A stretch of 64,000 nt of DNA, taken from positions 124,001-188,000 of the forward strand of contig NZ_BAABWJ010000002.1 of NCBI RefSeq assembly GCF_040372805.1, given 5' to 3'. This document shows positions 24,578 through 32,561 of this stretch, one piece after another. Position numbers and translations under genes: made by a program. Every line of letters starts with the position of its first letter. Within the stretch, counting starts at the first letter, position 1. The notes under the pieces are model-generated. The model worked only from the letters and a program-made list of their open reading frames with translations. It made no database searches and was not told the DNA's origin. The DNA comes from Pseudoteredinibacter isoporae_A. GTDB lineage: Bacteria; Pseudomonadota; Gammaproteobacteria; Pseudomonadales; Cellvibrionaceae.

Positions 24578-24764
24578 TTTGCTGGCCAAGAAGAGAGTGC
24601 CGATGCAAAAGCGATGGTGAATAGATGGTAAATAAAGGGCCTGATAGTCTTGTGGGCGACATTCATGTGGTTTTTGCTTCGGTACAATGGGCCTGTCTCA
24701 CTGCCGTATTGGTCTGGTGCCATGCGACGAAAGTGACTTATTCATACAATAATAGACAGGCCGA

Positions 24765-25799
24765 ATGATCATGACTGAACGCCCGAATTCCCTACACATT
24801 CCCGAACACGCCAATATCGTCATTGCCGGTGCGGGCAGTATTGGTTGTTTTGTGGGCGGTTTGCTGGCCGCTCGGGGGCAGCGAGTGTGTTTGCTTGGAA
24901 GGCCTCGTATTATTGATGCTATACGCGAGGGTGGTTTGAGGCTTGCCGATGGTGAAGACCTGGATATCGCGCTCGACCCTGAACAGCTCGCCTTAAGTAC
25001 CACACCGGAATGTTTGGCCGACGCGGATATTATTATTCTGGCGGCCAAAAGCCTGGTGACAGAAGCAATTGCGGAAGACATAGCTCGATTTGCCCCCCCT
25101 CACGCCATTGTGATGAGTTTGCAAAATGGCGTGCGTAACCCGCGCATTCTTCGCGAAAAACTGCAGCAAACTGTTGTTGCGACGATGATCCCATTTAATG
25201 TCGTACTCAGTGAGGGCAATCGTTTTCAGCGCACCACGTTTACGGCCGAAATTGTGATGGAATGGCAGCCTGAACTGGCGAGCTTTTTGAGCAGTGAGCT
25301 GATTACCTTTACACCACAAAAAGAATTCAATGAAATCGCTTGGGGCAAGCTGTTGTTGAACATCAACAATGCCATTAATGCGCTCGGCGGCCTGCCGGTC
25401 AAGCAACAGTTGATGGACCCGAAGTGGCGTCGTTTGATGGCCCATGTTGTGGAAGAAAGCATGCAGGTTATGTCGGCGGCTGGTATCCAGCATCAATCTG
25501 TTGCGCCTGTCAGTATGAAAGTGTTCTGCTGGATTTTACGCCTGCCGACTTGGCTGTTTCAGCGCATTGCCAATTCCATGTTGAAGGTAGACCCTGAAGC
25601 GCGAGCCTCAATGTGGGAGGATCTGCAACAGAAACGTTTAACGGAAATTGATGAGTTTCAGGGCTTGATTATGGAATTGGCCGAAGCTCATCATTGTTCT
25701 GCCGATCTCAATCGACGGATATATCAGCTGATTAAAGACGCTGAGCAAGCTGGGGAAGGCTCCCCCGGCTTGAGTGTTGAGTCGATTCGTAACGCTTAG
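24765..25799 (+). CDS. panE: 2-dehydropantoate 2-reductase family protein (ApbA/PanE)
   Basis: A 344-residue NADPH-dependent ketoacid reductase. The Rossmann motif GAGSIGCFVGGLLAARG begins near residue 24, ILAAKSLVTEA and LQNGVRN follow at about 90-120, and the catalytic-Lys region WGKLLLNINNAINALGGLP lies at about 194-212. In pantothenate synthesis PanE reduces 2-dehydropantoate to pantoate. The protein is slightly longer than E. coli PanE (303), and family members often act on other substrates, so the symbol is tentative. ATG at 24765 or 24771 may be used. No neighbouring gene concerns coenzyme A. Confidence 0.8.
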   Translation: MIMTERPNSLHIPEHANIVIAGAGSIGCFVGGLLAARGQRVCLLGRPRIIDAIREGGLRLADGEDLDIALDPEQLALSTTPECLADADIIILAAKSLVTEAIAEDIARFAPPHAIVMSLQNGVRNPRILREKLQQTVVATMIPFNVVLSEGNRFQRTTFTAEIVMEWQPELASFLSSELITFTPQKEFNEIAWGKLLLNINNAINALGGLPVKQQLMDPKWRRLMAHVVEESMQVMSAAGIQHQSVAPVSMKVFCWILRLPTWLFQRIANSMLKVDPEARASMWEDLQQKRLTEIDEFQGLIMELAEAHHCSADLNRRIYQLIKDAEQAGEGSPGLSVESIRNA

Positions 25800-25829
25800 C
25801 GCCATGAGCTTCTGGCTTTTTTCTACGTG

Positions 25830-27671
25830 CTATTGGAAGCTCTCGTAGGGAAAGGCGCTGCAATCCAGCTGCTTACTTTCGGAATAGTTTTCTACTGGCC
25901 ATAACTTTGGTGCTTTACGAATCAGCGATGCCCAGACCTCACATTTTTCCTGAACATTAGCGAGGCGGTTGTCCTCGATAATACGTTGATGGAAAGTGCT
26001 TGGGTCAACAATGCTCAGGCTGTGCTCCAGTGGGCTTGTGTCGAAAATCGCAAACTGAGCGGCATTCGGACTCTCATAGGAAAACCAGGCATGAGTTTGC
26101 CCGCTGTTCGGATCACCGCTTTTCGCAAAACGTGTCCAAAGACTGCGCATGCGTTGGGATAATGATTCTCGTCCCGGTGTGTTTTCGCGGTTGATCATCG
26201 GATCAAATAAGCCGCCACTGTCGGTAAAGCCAAAGACGAAGGGAATCTCCATTCCATGTGAAGCACCCAGTAGCTGATCAAGCTTCATACCCAGCGGACG
26301 AGCTTGTTCATCCCAATCAAAACGATAGGCCCAGACAGCGGCGCCCTTGGCTTGGCTCAGGGCATTGGCAATGCGATCAACGCCCTGATATTTCCAGCGC
26401 TCGGAATGATACTGGGCGCGAGCATCGTAGTAGTTTTTATTTTTGATTATTGCGTAGCGATCAAAGTACAGATCCACGTATTTGGGGTCTTGATAATAAT
26501 ACAGTTTAATTTCGTCGCGGTTGCTGCCAATGATAAGCGGCACATTGTAATGCTCGCTCTGATTTTTGAGCCGCTTAATCGGATCACCCGCACTGATCAC
26601 TACGCCATCCTGAAACACTCGGGGCATATCGGGTTTGTCTTCACCCAGATATTGGTATGCCGTGAAAATGTCAGCGACGCTGGCTTTGCGTAAAAAATCA
26701 GCGCGGTCTTTCAAACTTTGCTGGCTGATCAAGCTGCGAGTGGCTTTAGGGCTTAAGCTCCATCCTTCTTCATTGCGCAACTGTCGCTCCATCTCCAAAG
26801 CACTGTGTGGGTCGCCTCCGTCCTCAGGATAGGCAGTGGCGGTGCGAACGTCATCGAACCATAGGCCGCCGCTTTGTACGATGGCACGATGAAACAATCC
26901 CTGAGCCATGGGAGAGAGCATTAAACTCAAGGTGTTGAATCCACCCGCCGATTCGCCAAATAAGGTCACGCGTTCAGGATCACCACCGAAACGGTCGATG
27001 TTACTCTGTACCCATTTCAGGCTTTGGATAATGTCGAGCGTACCGAAGTTACCGCTGTTGTTGACGGCATCATCGTCGCTGGCCAGCGCCGGGTGGCGCA
27101 ACCAACCGAAGGGGCCAAGTCGATAGTTAATGGTTACTACCACGACGTTGTGCTCAACCGCGAGGCGGGAACCGTCATAAATATTGGCTGAACCGTGGGT
27201 GTTGCTGCCACCGTGCACCCAAACCATCACCGCGAGGGGGTCGCTCTGATCGCTTTTTGCAGGAGCATAGACGTTCAAATACAGACAATCTTCGCTGCCC
27301 GCGATACCGTTCACGGAGGGCACGGTGTCGCCAGTGCCCCCTGACATTTGAGCACAGGGCGACGCGTGAGTCTGGGTTAGACGTGCTTTATCCCAAGGTT
27401 TGGCGGGCAGAGGGGCGCGCCACCGTAAATCCCCAAGGGGTGCCTGGGCGTAGGGAATGCCGCGCCATTGTCGACCGCCTAGCGCGTTTTCCTGCCCGAT
27501 AATGTCGCCAGTATTGATTGTTAGAGGATCTAAGTTTGCCAGCTTGGGCTGACTGTCAGAGCAAGCAAACAGGACCAGACTGGCCAATGCCATGGGAATG
27601 ATTTTCAGAGTTTTCCGTAGCGTTGGTCGATGGCGGCGTAGAAGTGTTGAGTGGCGATTATTCATTGTCAT
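25830..27671 (-). CDS. type B carboxylesterase, lipoprotein
   Basis: A 613-residue esterase of the acetylcholinesterase/type B family. A signal peptide ends in the lipobox LFACS at about residue 37, suggesting an envelope-bound enzyme. The signatures EDCLYLNVYAPA near 135 and FGESAGGFNTLSLM near 237, with Ser about 240, are clear; the catalytic His is probably in GASHGMEIPF near 469 and the acid in the EIKLYYYQ region. NYRLGPFGWLRHPA is also typical. Such enzymes hydrolyse a wide range of esters. It is monocistronic; 140 bases upstream begins the deacetylase gene's 3' end on the same strand. Confidence 0.9.
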   Translation of the reverse strand: MTMNNRHSTLLRRHRPTLRKTLKIIPMALASLVLFACSDSQPKLANLDPLTINTGDIIGQENALGGRQWRGIPYAQAPLGDLRWRAPLPAKPWDKARLTQTHASPCAQMSGGTGDTVPSVNGIAGSEDCLYLNVYAPAKSDQSDPLAVMVWVHGGSNTHGSANIYDGSRLAVEHNVVVVTINYRLGPFGWLRHPALASDDDAVNNSGNFGTLDIIQSLKWVQSNIDRFGGDPERVTLFGESAGGFNTLSLMLSPMAQGLFHRAIVQSGGLWFDDVRTATAYPEDGGDPHSALEMERQLRNEEGWSLSPKATRSLISQQSLKDRADFLRKASVADIFTAYQYLGEDKPDMPRVFQDGVVISAGDPIKRLKNQSEHYNVPLIIGSNRDEIKLYYYQDPKYVDLYFDRYAIIKNKNYYDARAQYHSERWKYQGVDRIANALSQAKGAAVWAYRFDWDEQARPLGMKLDQLLGASHGMEIPFVFGFTDSGGLFDPMINRENTPGRESLSQRMRSLWTRFAKSGDPNSGQTHAWFSYESPNAAQFAIFDTSPLEHSLSIVDPSTFHQRIIEDNRLANVQEKCEVWASLIRKAPKLWPVENYSESKQLDCSAFPYESFQ

Positions 27672-27811
27672 TATTATGGCGAATAGATAGGGGCTTGAAG
27701 CAGCGTGCGCGCTGAGGTCAGTGGCTAGCCTATCAGAAGTGCCGGAGGGGAGAAAAGTGCCAAGACCGTTGCGATGACGCTTTTGCGAAAGAAGTGATGA
27801 ATCTGGCGTTG

Positions 27812-28765
27812 TTATTCAGTTTTGCCTGTTTTTTGTTTGTCATGACCCAGAACTTCTGTGTCAAAGCGGTGCTTAATATAAGCTTCATCTAAACTATGAT
27901 GCCACAGCCCTTTTCGTTTTCCTTGGTCATAGGCGATTTCAGCAATTCGACCTGGATTAAATTTGAATATTTTTTCTGTTCGGTATTTGGCGATTTCGTC
28001 TTTGAATGCCTGTTCAACGGGCAGTGTGCGCCAGCCTTTTTCTCTGAGGGCGTCAACCAGATCGCCAAGGTACATGGCGGTAATATCCATTTCGTGCAAC
28101 AAAAGCACATGATGAGGCGATCGACCCAAAACCTCTATGGCCATTTGGTCGTAGTATTCAATGCCCTCGATGATCAATTCAACGTACAGTTTTTGTAGCG
28201 CATCAAAATTGATTGTTTGTTGCTTGGCCACTGCAGTCTGAAACAAACTTTCCAGATACCAATCGTAATTATTTAAGGTTATGTAGGCGTTGCGATACCC
28301 TTTTCTCTGCAGATAGGCACGCATGCCATCGCGTTTTTCCTGAGTGTTACCCTCGCGTAAATAGGGAAAGCGAAACCAGGGTTTGTAGTTAGGCAGAGTG
28401 CGCAGTTGGGTTTCGGCCTGTTCGAAATCAGCGATGTAATCTGACAAAGAATGTTTGTTGAAGTCCAGATGTGTGTTTGAGTGATGGGCAATAATGTGCC
28501 CGGCATTAGCGTAACGAATGAGCCTTTCTTTTCCCTCGTCACGAACTTTTTTGCCGACGGAAAAGAAAGCTATTTGAGGAATATTGTGTCGCTCGATTTC
28601 GTTCAGCAATTGTTTGGCCCGGCTTGGGCCATCGAGATAACCCGTCGCGGTTCTGGGGGAATCGTCCAGAGTAATGGCCAGGGACTTCGTCATCCCCAAA
28701 GGGGACAATAAGCAGGCACAGATGAAACTGAAGAACCCCAGAATTGCAGAGGCTTTGATGTGCAT
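27812..28765 (-). CDS. polysaccharide deacetylase family protein
   Basis: A 317-residue protein with a signal peptide (ILGFFSFICACLLSPLG) and a NodB-type metal-dependent deacetylase domain: LAITLDDSPR (Asp-Asp), HHSNTHLDF with the His-x3-His zinc ligands near residue 95, and FRFPYLREGN near 135; LLLHEMD near 240 is the late His motif. It would remove acetyl groups from a polysaccharide or peptidoglycan in the envelope. The ATG at 28765 has GGGAG seven bases upstream and is preferred over the ATG at 28783. It lies 45 bases after maiA on the same strand but its role seems unrelated to the aromatic pathway. Confidence 0.87.
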   Translation of the reverse strand: MHIKASAILGFFSFICACLLSPLGMTKSLAITLDDSPRTATGYLDGPSRAKQLLNEIERHNIPQIAFFSVGKKVRDEGKERLIRYANAGHIIAHHSNTHLDFNKHSLSDYIADFEQAETQLRTLPNYKPWFRFPYLREGNTQEKRDGMRAYLQRKGYRNAYITLNNYDWYLESLFQTAVAKQQTINFDALQKLYVELIIEGIEYYDQMAIEVLGRSPHHVLLLHEMDITAMYLGDLVDALREKGWRTLPVEQAFKDEIAKYRTEKIFKFNPGRIAEIAYDQGKRKGLWHHSLDEAYIKHRFDTEVLGHDKQKTGKTE

Positions 28766-28810
28766 GTATTGACTCCCGGCCATGGTTGCCTGCTTAAATC
28801 AGAGTTTGCT

Positions 28811-29446
28811 TTAGCTCTGAGGGGCGTCCGGCTGATGTTCAGGCATGGCCTGAACAAAGGCGTCCAAACGGTTGCAGTGATCTACAATCGCTGAAATTTT
28901 AGGGAACTGGCTCATGTCGACTTGGAAGCGTTTGGCGTTATAAACCTGGGGCACGAGATACACATCGGCCAGGGTCACTTGTTCACCATAACAGAACGGG
29001 CCGTCACCAAGTTGTTCTTCCAGCGCACGAAAGCCAACGTCGATCCAGTGTTTGTACCAGCTGTTTTTAGCATCATCGTCAACACCCAGTTCGCCGCTTA
29101 AATATTTCAGGATGCGCAAATTATTCACGGGATGAATGTCGCAGGCAATTTGGTTGACCCAGCTGCGCACAATAGCGGCCTCGAATTCATCGCTGGGCAA
29201 CAAGGCCTGACCGGCTTGAGTTGCTTCAATGTATTCCAAAATGGCGGTCGATTGCGTCAGTACCCGGCCATCGTCAATTTTCAACGCGGGCACTAAACCC
29301 TGAGGGTTCATGGCCAGGTATTCTTCAGACTTGTGTTCGGCCTTTAATAAATTAACAGGACGAATGTCGTGCGCAATTCCTTTTAAGTTAAAGGCAATTC
29401 GCAGACGGTAAGCGGCAGAGGAGCGAAAGTAGCTGAACAGTTCCAT
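28811..29446 (-). CDS. maiA: maleylacetoacetate isomerase
   Basis: A glutathione-S-transferase-fold enzyme that isomerises maleylacetoacetate to fumarylacetoacetate in the homogentisate pathway, about 211 residues. The signature FSYFRSSAAYRLRIAFNLKG opens the thioredoxin-like domain with the catalytic SSA motif; NPQGLVPAL and LTQSTAILEYIE bind glutathione; the C-terminal helical domain has QIACDIHPVNNLRILKYL, typical of the zeta class. The frame is open to 29485 with a TTG, but the ATG at 29446 gives the normal length. It is the last pathway gene of the minus-strand operon starting at mhaA. Confidence 0.95.
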   Translation of the reverse strand: MELFSYFRSSAAYRLRIAFNLKGIAHDIRPVNLLKAEHKSEEYLAMNPQGLVPALKIDDGRVLTQSTAILEYIEATQAGQALLPSDEFEAAIVRSWVNQIACDIHPVNNLRILKYLSGELGVDDDAKNSWYKHWIDVGFRALEEQLGDGPFCYGEQVTLADVYLVPQVYNAKRFQVDMSQFPKISAIVDHCNRLDAFVQAMPEHQPDAPQS

Positions 29447-29536
29447 AGGAGATCCAGGCGTAATGTTGGTTTGTGCAGTAAACAATTGTTGTTGCGGAAT
29501 CGTTTATGCCGGTGGGGAAAGAGTGTAATTCATAAC

Positions 29537-29561
29537 GTGGCCAGGCCAAAGGCCCGGCCAC
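29537..29561 (-). other. strong intercistronic hairpin between fahA and maiA
   Basis: GTGGCCAGGCC and GGCCCGGCCAC around AAA pair along eleven bases with one mismatch. It lies 24 bases after the fahA stop in a 139-base gap. The minus-strand sequence after it has no T-run, so RNA processing or partial attenuation before maiA is more likely than termination. Confidence 0.55.
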
Positions 29562-29585
29562 TTTATGTGTACGCAGTGTTGCGGT

Positions 29586-30902
29586 TTAAACGTTAGCTGG
29601 CAAGATGGTGCCAGCCGCTTCACCGAAACCGATACGCGCTTGGCCATCGCGTTGACAGTAACCGCGAATCACGATGCAGTCACCGTCTTCCAAAAACGCA
29701 CGTTGCTCGCCGTTGGGCAACGTCACTGGGTTTTTACCCGCAGTTGTCAGTTCAATCATGGCGCATGCTTCGTCAGCGCTTGGTCCGGACAGGGTTCCGG
29801 TGCCCAGCAAGTCACCGGCCTGCATATTACAGCCGTTCACGGTGTGGTGTGCCACCATTTGTGCCATGGTCCAATAGCTGTACTTAAAGTTGGAAGTTGC
29901 CAGGCTTACGGCGTCTTCACCCGCAGCACGCATTTTCTCGGTTTGAATCAATACGTCCAGCTCCACATCAACACCGCCAGCCGCGGTGTTTTCCGCACTT
30001 TCCAGATACGGCAACGGTTGTGGGTCATCCGCCGGGTGGCTGTAACTTGCACGATAGGGGGCCAGTGCTTCGGTTGTCACAATCCATGGGGAAATGGTCG
30101 AGGCGAAGTTTTTCGCCAGGAATGGCCCCAGAGGTTGATATTCCCAAGCTTGAATATCGCGCGCAGACCAATCATTAAACAGGCACATACCGAAAATATG
30201 ATCTTCTGCATTGTCGATGGAGATCGCCTCGCCCAGCGCATTCCCGCTGCCAATGAAGATGCCCATTTCCAATTCGAAATCCATACGCTTACAGGGGCCT
30301 ACGCTTGGTTCAGCGGCGTCCGGTGCTTTGGTTTGACCGACCGGGCGCGGGAACGTTTGGCCTGACACGTCGATGGATGAAGAGCGGCCGTGATAGCCGA
30401 TAGGAATCCACTTGTAGTTCGGCAGCAGTGGATTGTCCGGACGGAACAGGGCGCCGATGTTGGTTGCGTGATGAATAGACGCGTAGAAGTCGGTGTAGTC
30501 ACCCACCACACAAGGCATGCCATATTCCGCATCGGCCTGGGCCACCAAGCAGTTTTTCAAGGTCGCTTCCATAGCTGAGCCCGAACGCAGTGCAGATGAT
30601 AACGCGGCGCGCAGACGGCTCCAGGAGGCTTTGCCCATAGCCATAAAATCGTTCAATTTTTCCTTGGCTGCGACTTCCAGTTCGGCCTGGGCCTGGCTGG
30701 AAAAAACACCGCTGTCGGCAGCGGCTTTCAGATCCAGAATCTGGTCACCAATGGCAACGCCACCGCGAAAGGGCTCATCGCTGCCGCGACGGCGAAAACT
30801 GGCGAAGGGCAGGTTTTGAATGGGAAAATCACTTTGTCCATTATTGGCGCTGCTGACCCAGCTGCTTAAACTGGGATCGTGGGTTTCGTTGAGCTTCGAC
30901 AT
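29586..30902 (-). CDS. fahA: fumarylacetoacetase
   Basis: Hydrolyses fumarylacetoacetate to fumarate and acetoacetate, the last step of tyrosine/homogentisate breakdown. About 438 residues. The N-terminal SH3-like domain is followed by the catalytic FAH fold with DYTDFYASIHHATNIG, GYHGRSSSIDVSG, DFELEMGIFIG (metal Glu pair) and SARDIQAWEYQPLGPFLAKN, all classic. MQAGDLLGTGTLSGP is near the end. The ATG at 30902 gives the typical size; an in-frame ATG at 30938 would add 12 residues. It follows hmgA after 110 bases that contain a small hairpin at about 30960-30983. Confidence 0.97.
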   Translation of the reverse strand: MSKLNETHDPSLSSWVSSANNGQSDFPIQNLPFASFRRRGSDEPFRGGVAIGDQILDLKAAADSGVFSSQAQAELEVAAKEKLNDFMAMGKASWSRLRAALSSALRSGSAMEATLKNCLVAQADAEYGMPCVVGDYTDFYASIHHATNIGALFRPDNPLLPNYKWIPIGYHGRSSSIDVSGQTFPRPVGQTKAPDAAEPSVGPCKRMDFELEMGIFIGSGNALGEAISIDNAEDHIFGMCLFNDWSARDIQAWEYQPLGPFLAKNFASTISPWIVTTEALAPYRASYSHPADDPQPLPYLESAENTAAGGVDVELDVLIQTEKMRAAGEDAVSLATSNFKYSYWTMAQMVAHHTVNGCNMQAGDLLGTGTLSGPSADEACAMIELTTAGKNPVTLPNGEQRAFLEDGDCIVIRGYCQRDGQARIGFGEAAGTILPANV

Positions 30903-31012
30903 AGCATTGTAATCCGATGTGTGAGGCCGATATATCATTGGCCAGAGTGTTTGTTTTCCGCCCGAGCCTATTGGGCTCAGGCGTGAATGTTCAGGTGATA
31001 GGCGTTGCTGGC

Positions 31013-32341
31013 TTACTCAATGCCAGCATCAATGTCGCCATTGTAAAACTTTTTCAGGCCCTTCCAACAGTCGGGATAATTGTGTTGGCGCAGTGGGCCT
31101 TCAAGAGCAAAGCGGGACACATTAAAGGCATAGCGTGATTCAAACATGAAAGCCATGGTGTCCTGGTAGCGAACGGGTTCAAGCTCAGCAGTGCTGGCTT
31201 TCTCAAACACAGCCGCTTCCGGGCCATGGGGGGACATGCTGTTGTGCAAGCTGCAGCCTCCCGGTACAAAGCCATCTTCTTTGGCGTCGTAAACACCTTC
31301 GATAAGGCCCATAAATTCGCTCATGACATTGCGGTGATACCACGGTGGGCGGAAGGTGTCTTCGGCAACCATCCAGCGGGGTGGGAAAATCACAAAGTCC
31401 AGATTGGCAACACCCGGAGCACCGGATGGCGAGGTCAGTACCGTAAAGATGGATGGGTCGGGATGATCAAAACTGACGGTGTTCATCGCATTAAAGCGCG
31501 CCAGTTCATAACGGTAGGGCGCGGTGGTGCCCACCCAGGCAACCACGTCCAGCGGTGAATGATCAATATCGCAGCGGTAGTAATGGCCGGCGTATTTGGT
31601 GATCAGCTCAAACTCTCCGTCGATATCTTCAAAGGCGGCGGTAGGGTATTGGAAGTCACGGTCGTTGGCGTAACCGTTTGCACCGACAGGGCCACGCTCG
31701 GGTAGCTCGAGCAAGGCACCATAATTTTCACACAGGTAACCGCGCACCGGACCATCGGGGAGTTCGACTTTGAACTTCATACCACGGGGAATCACAGCGA
31801 TGTAACCGCTGGGTACGTGGAGCTTTCCGCATTCAGTGAACAGCAGCAGGGAGCCTTGTTGGGGCACGATCAGCAATTCACCGTCGGCGTTACAGAAATA
31901 GCGTTTATCCATATCCTGGTTGGCGCAGAAGGTATGAACGCCAACACCGGTTTGGCCAGCGGCGCTGCCATTGGCGGCCATGGTGATCCAGCTGTCAATA
32001 AAGTCGGTGGGCTCAGCGGGCATGGGAGCGGCATCCCAGCGCATCATGCTCGGTGGTGTCACCACCTCGTCGATTGGTGCGGTGCGGACCCATTGTTGGG
32101 CTTTGCCATCCAGGGCCTGGTATTCACCCTGGGCCACCGATGGACGAATGCGGTACATCCAGGTGCGACGATTGTGCGCTCGCGGCGCGGTAAAAGCCGT
32201 GCTGCTGAACTGCTCGGCATACAGGCCATAGGCAACCTTTTGTGGGCTGAAGCGGCCTTGGGGCAGGGCGCCGGCCAGAGCTTCGGTTTCGTGTTCGTTC
32301 CCGAAGCCGTGCAAATAATCTAAATCTTGTGGTTGGCTCAT
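31013..32341 (-). CDS. hmgA: homogentisate 1,2-dioxygenase
   Basis: A non-haem Fe(II) enzyme that opens the ring of homogentisate to maleylacetoacetate. 442 residues. The N-terminus YLHGFGNEHETEALAGALP and GLYAEQFSSTAFTAPR are diagnostic; the cupin core has FPPRWMVAEDTFRPPWYHRN with iron ligands and GLIEGVYDAK, then HNSMSPHGPEAAVFEKAS carrying further His and Glu ligands. The ATG at 32341 has AAGGA upstream; the longer frame to 32434 overlaps the previous gene and is rejected. It is 22 bases after the small MhaB-like gene. Confidence 0.98.
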   Translation of the reverse strand: MSQPQDLDYLHGFGNEHETEALAGALPQGRFSPQKVAYGLYAEQFSSTAFTAPRAHNRRTWMYRIRPSVAQGEYQALDGKAQQWVRTAPIDEVVTPPSMMRWDAAPMPAEPTDFIDSWITMAANGSAAGQTGVGVHTFCANQDMDKRYFCNADGELLIVPQQGSLLLFTECGKLHVPSGYIAVIPRGMKFKVELPDGPVRGYLCENYGALLELPERGPVGANGYANDRDFQYPTAAFEDIDGEFELITKYAGHYYRCDIDHSPLDVVAWVGTTAPYRYELARFNAMNTVSFDHPDPSIFTVLTSPSGAPGVANLDFVIFPPRWMVAEDTFRPPWYHRNVMSEFMGLIEGVYDAKEDGFVPGGCSLHNSMSPHGPEAAVFEKASTAELEPVRYQDTMAFMFESRYAFNVSRFALEGPLRQHNYPDCWKGLKKFYNGDIDAGIE

Positions 32342-32363
32342 TGTTAGGTTTTCCTTTCTCTCT

Positions 32364-32561
32364 TTACTGCTCAAGTTGTGCGGCAATATCCAGGGCTTCA
32401 AGTAGGACTTGCTTATCACCAATATGATTGGCAAGCAGTAGAATCAGGCGGGCGTTCAGGCGCTCGCTGTCTTCGGGGGCCAGTTCCCGATGGGCATCGG
32501 TCAAGGCTGCATAAAATGCATCGGCATCGCTAAAGTGGTTGTCGGTAATTAGCTTGCTCAT
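32364..32561 (-). CDS. mhaB: small DUF2783 protein, MhaB-like coupling subunit
   Basis: A 65-residue helical protein (MSKLITDNHFSDADAFYAAL, then HRELAPEDSERLNARLILLL) of the DUF2783 type. It overlaps the flavin hydroxylase gene by four bases and precedes hmgA. In Pseudomonas putida U the 3-hydroxyphenylacetate 6-hydroxylase consists of flavoprotein MhaA and a small coupling protein MhaB of about this size, encoded next to hmgABC; position and size match, so I assign it by context. What it does mechanistically is known only from that system. Confidence 0.72.
   Translation of the reverse strand: MSKLITDNHFSDADAFYAALTDAHRELAPEDSERLNARLILLLANHIGDKQVLLEALDIAAQLEQ

Noticed and set aside
29565..30365. 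266-residue plus-strand frame opposite fahA
   Set aside because: The minus-strand frame is unmistakable fumarylacetoacetase; the opposite frame has no recognisable motif.
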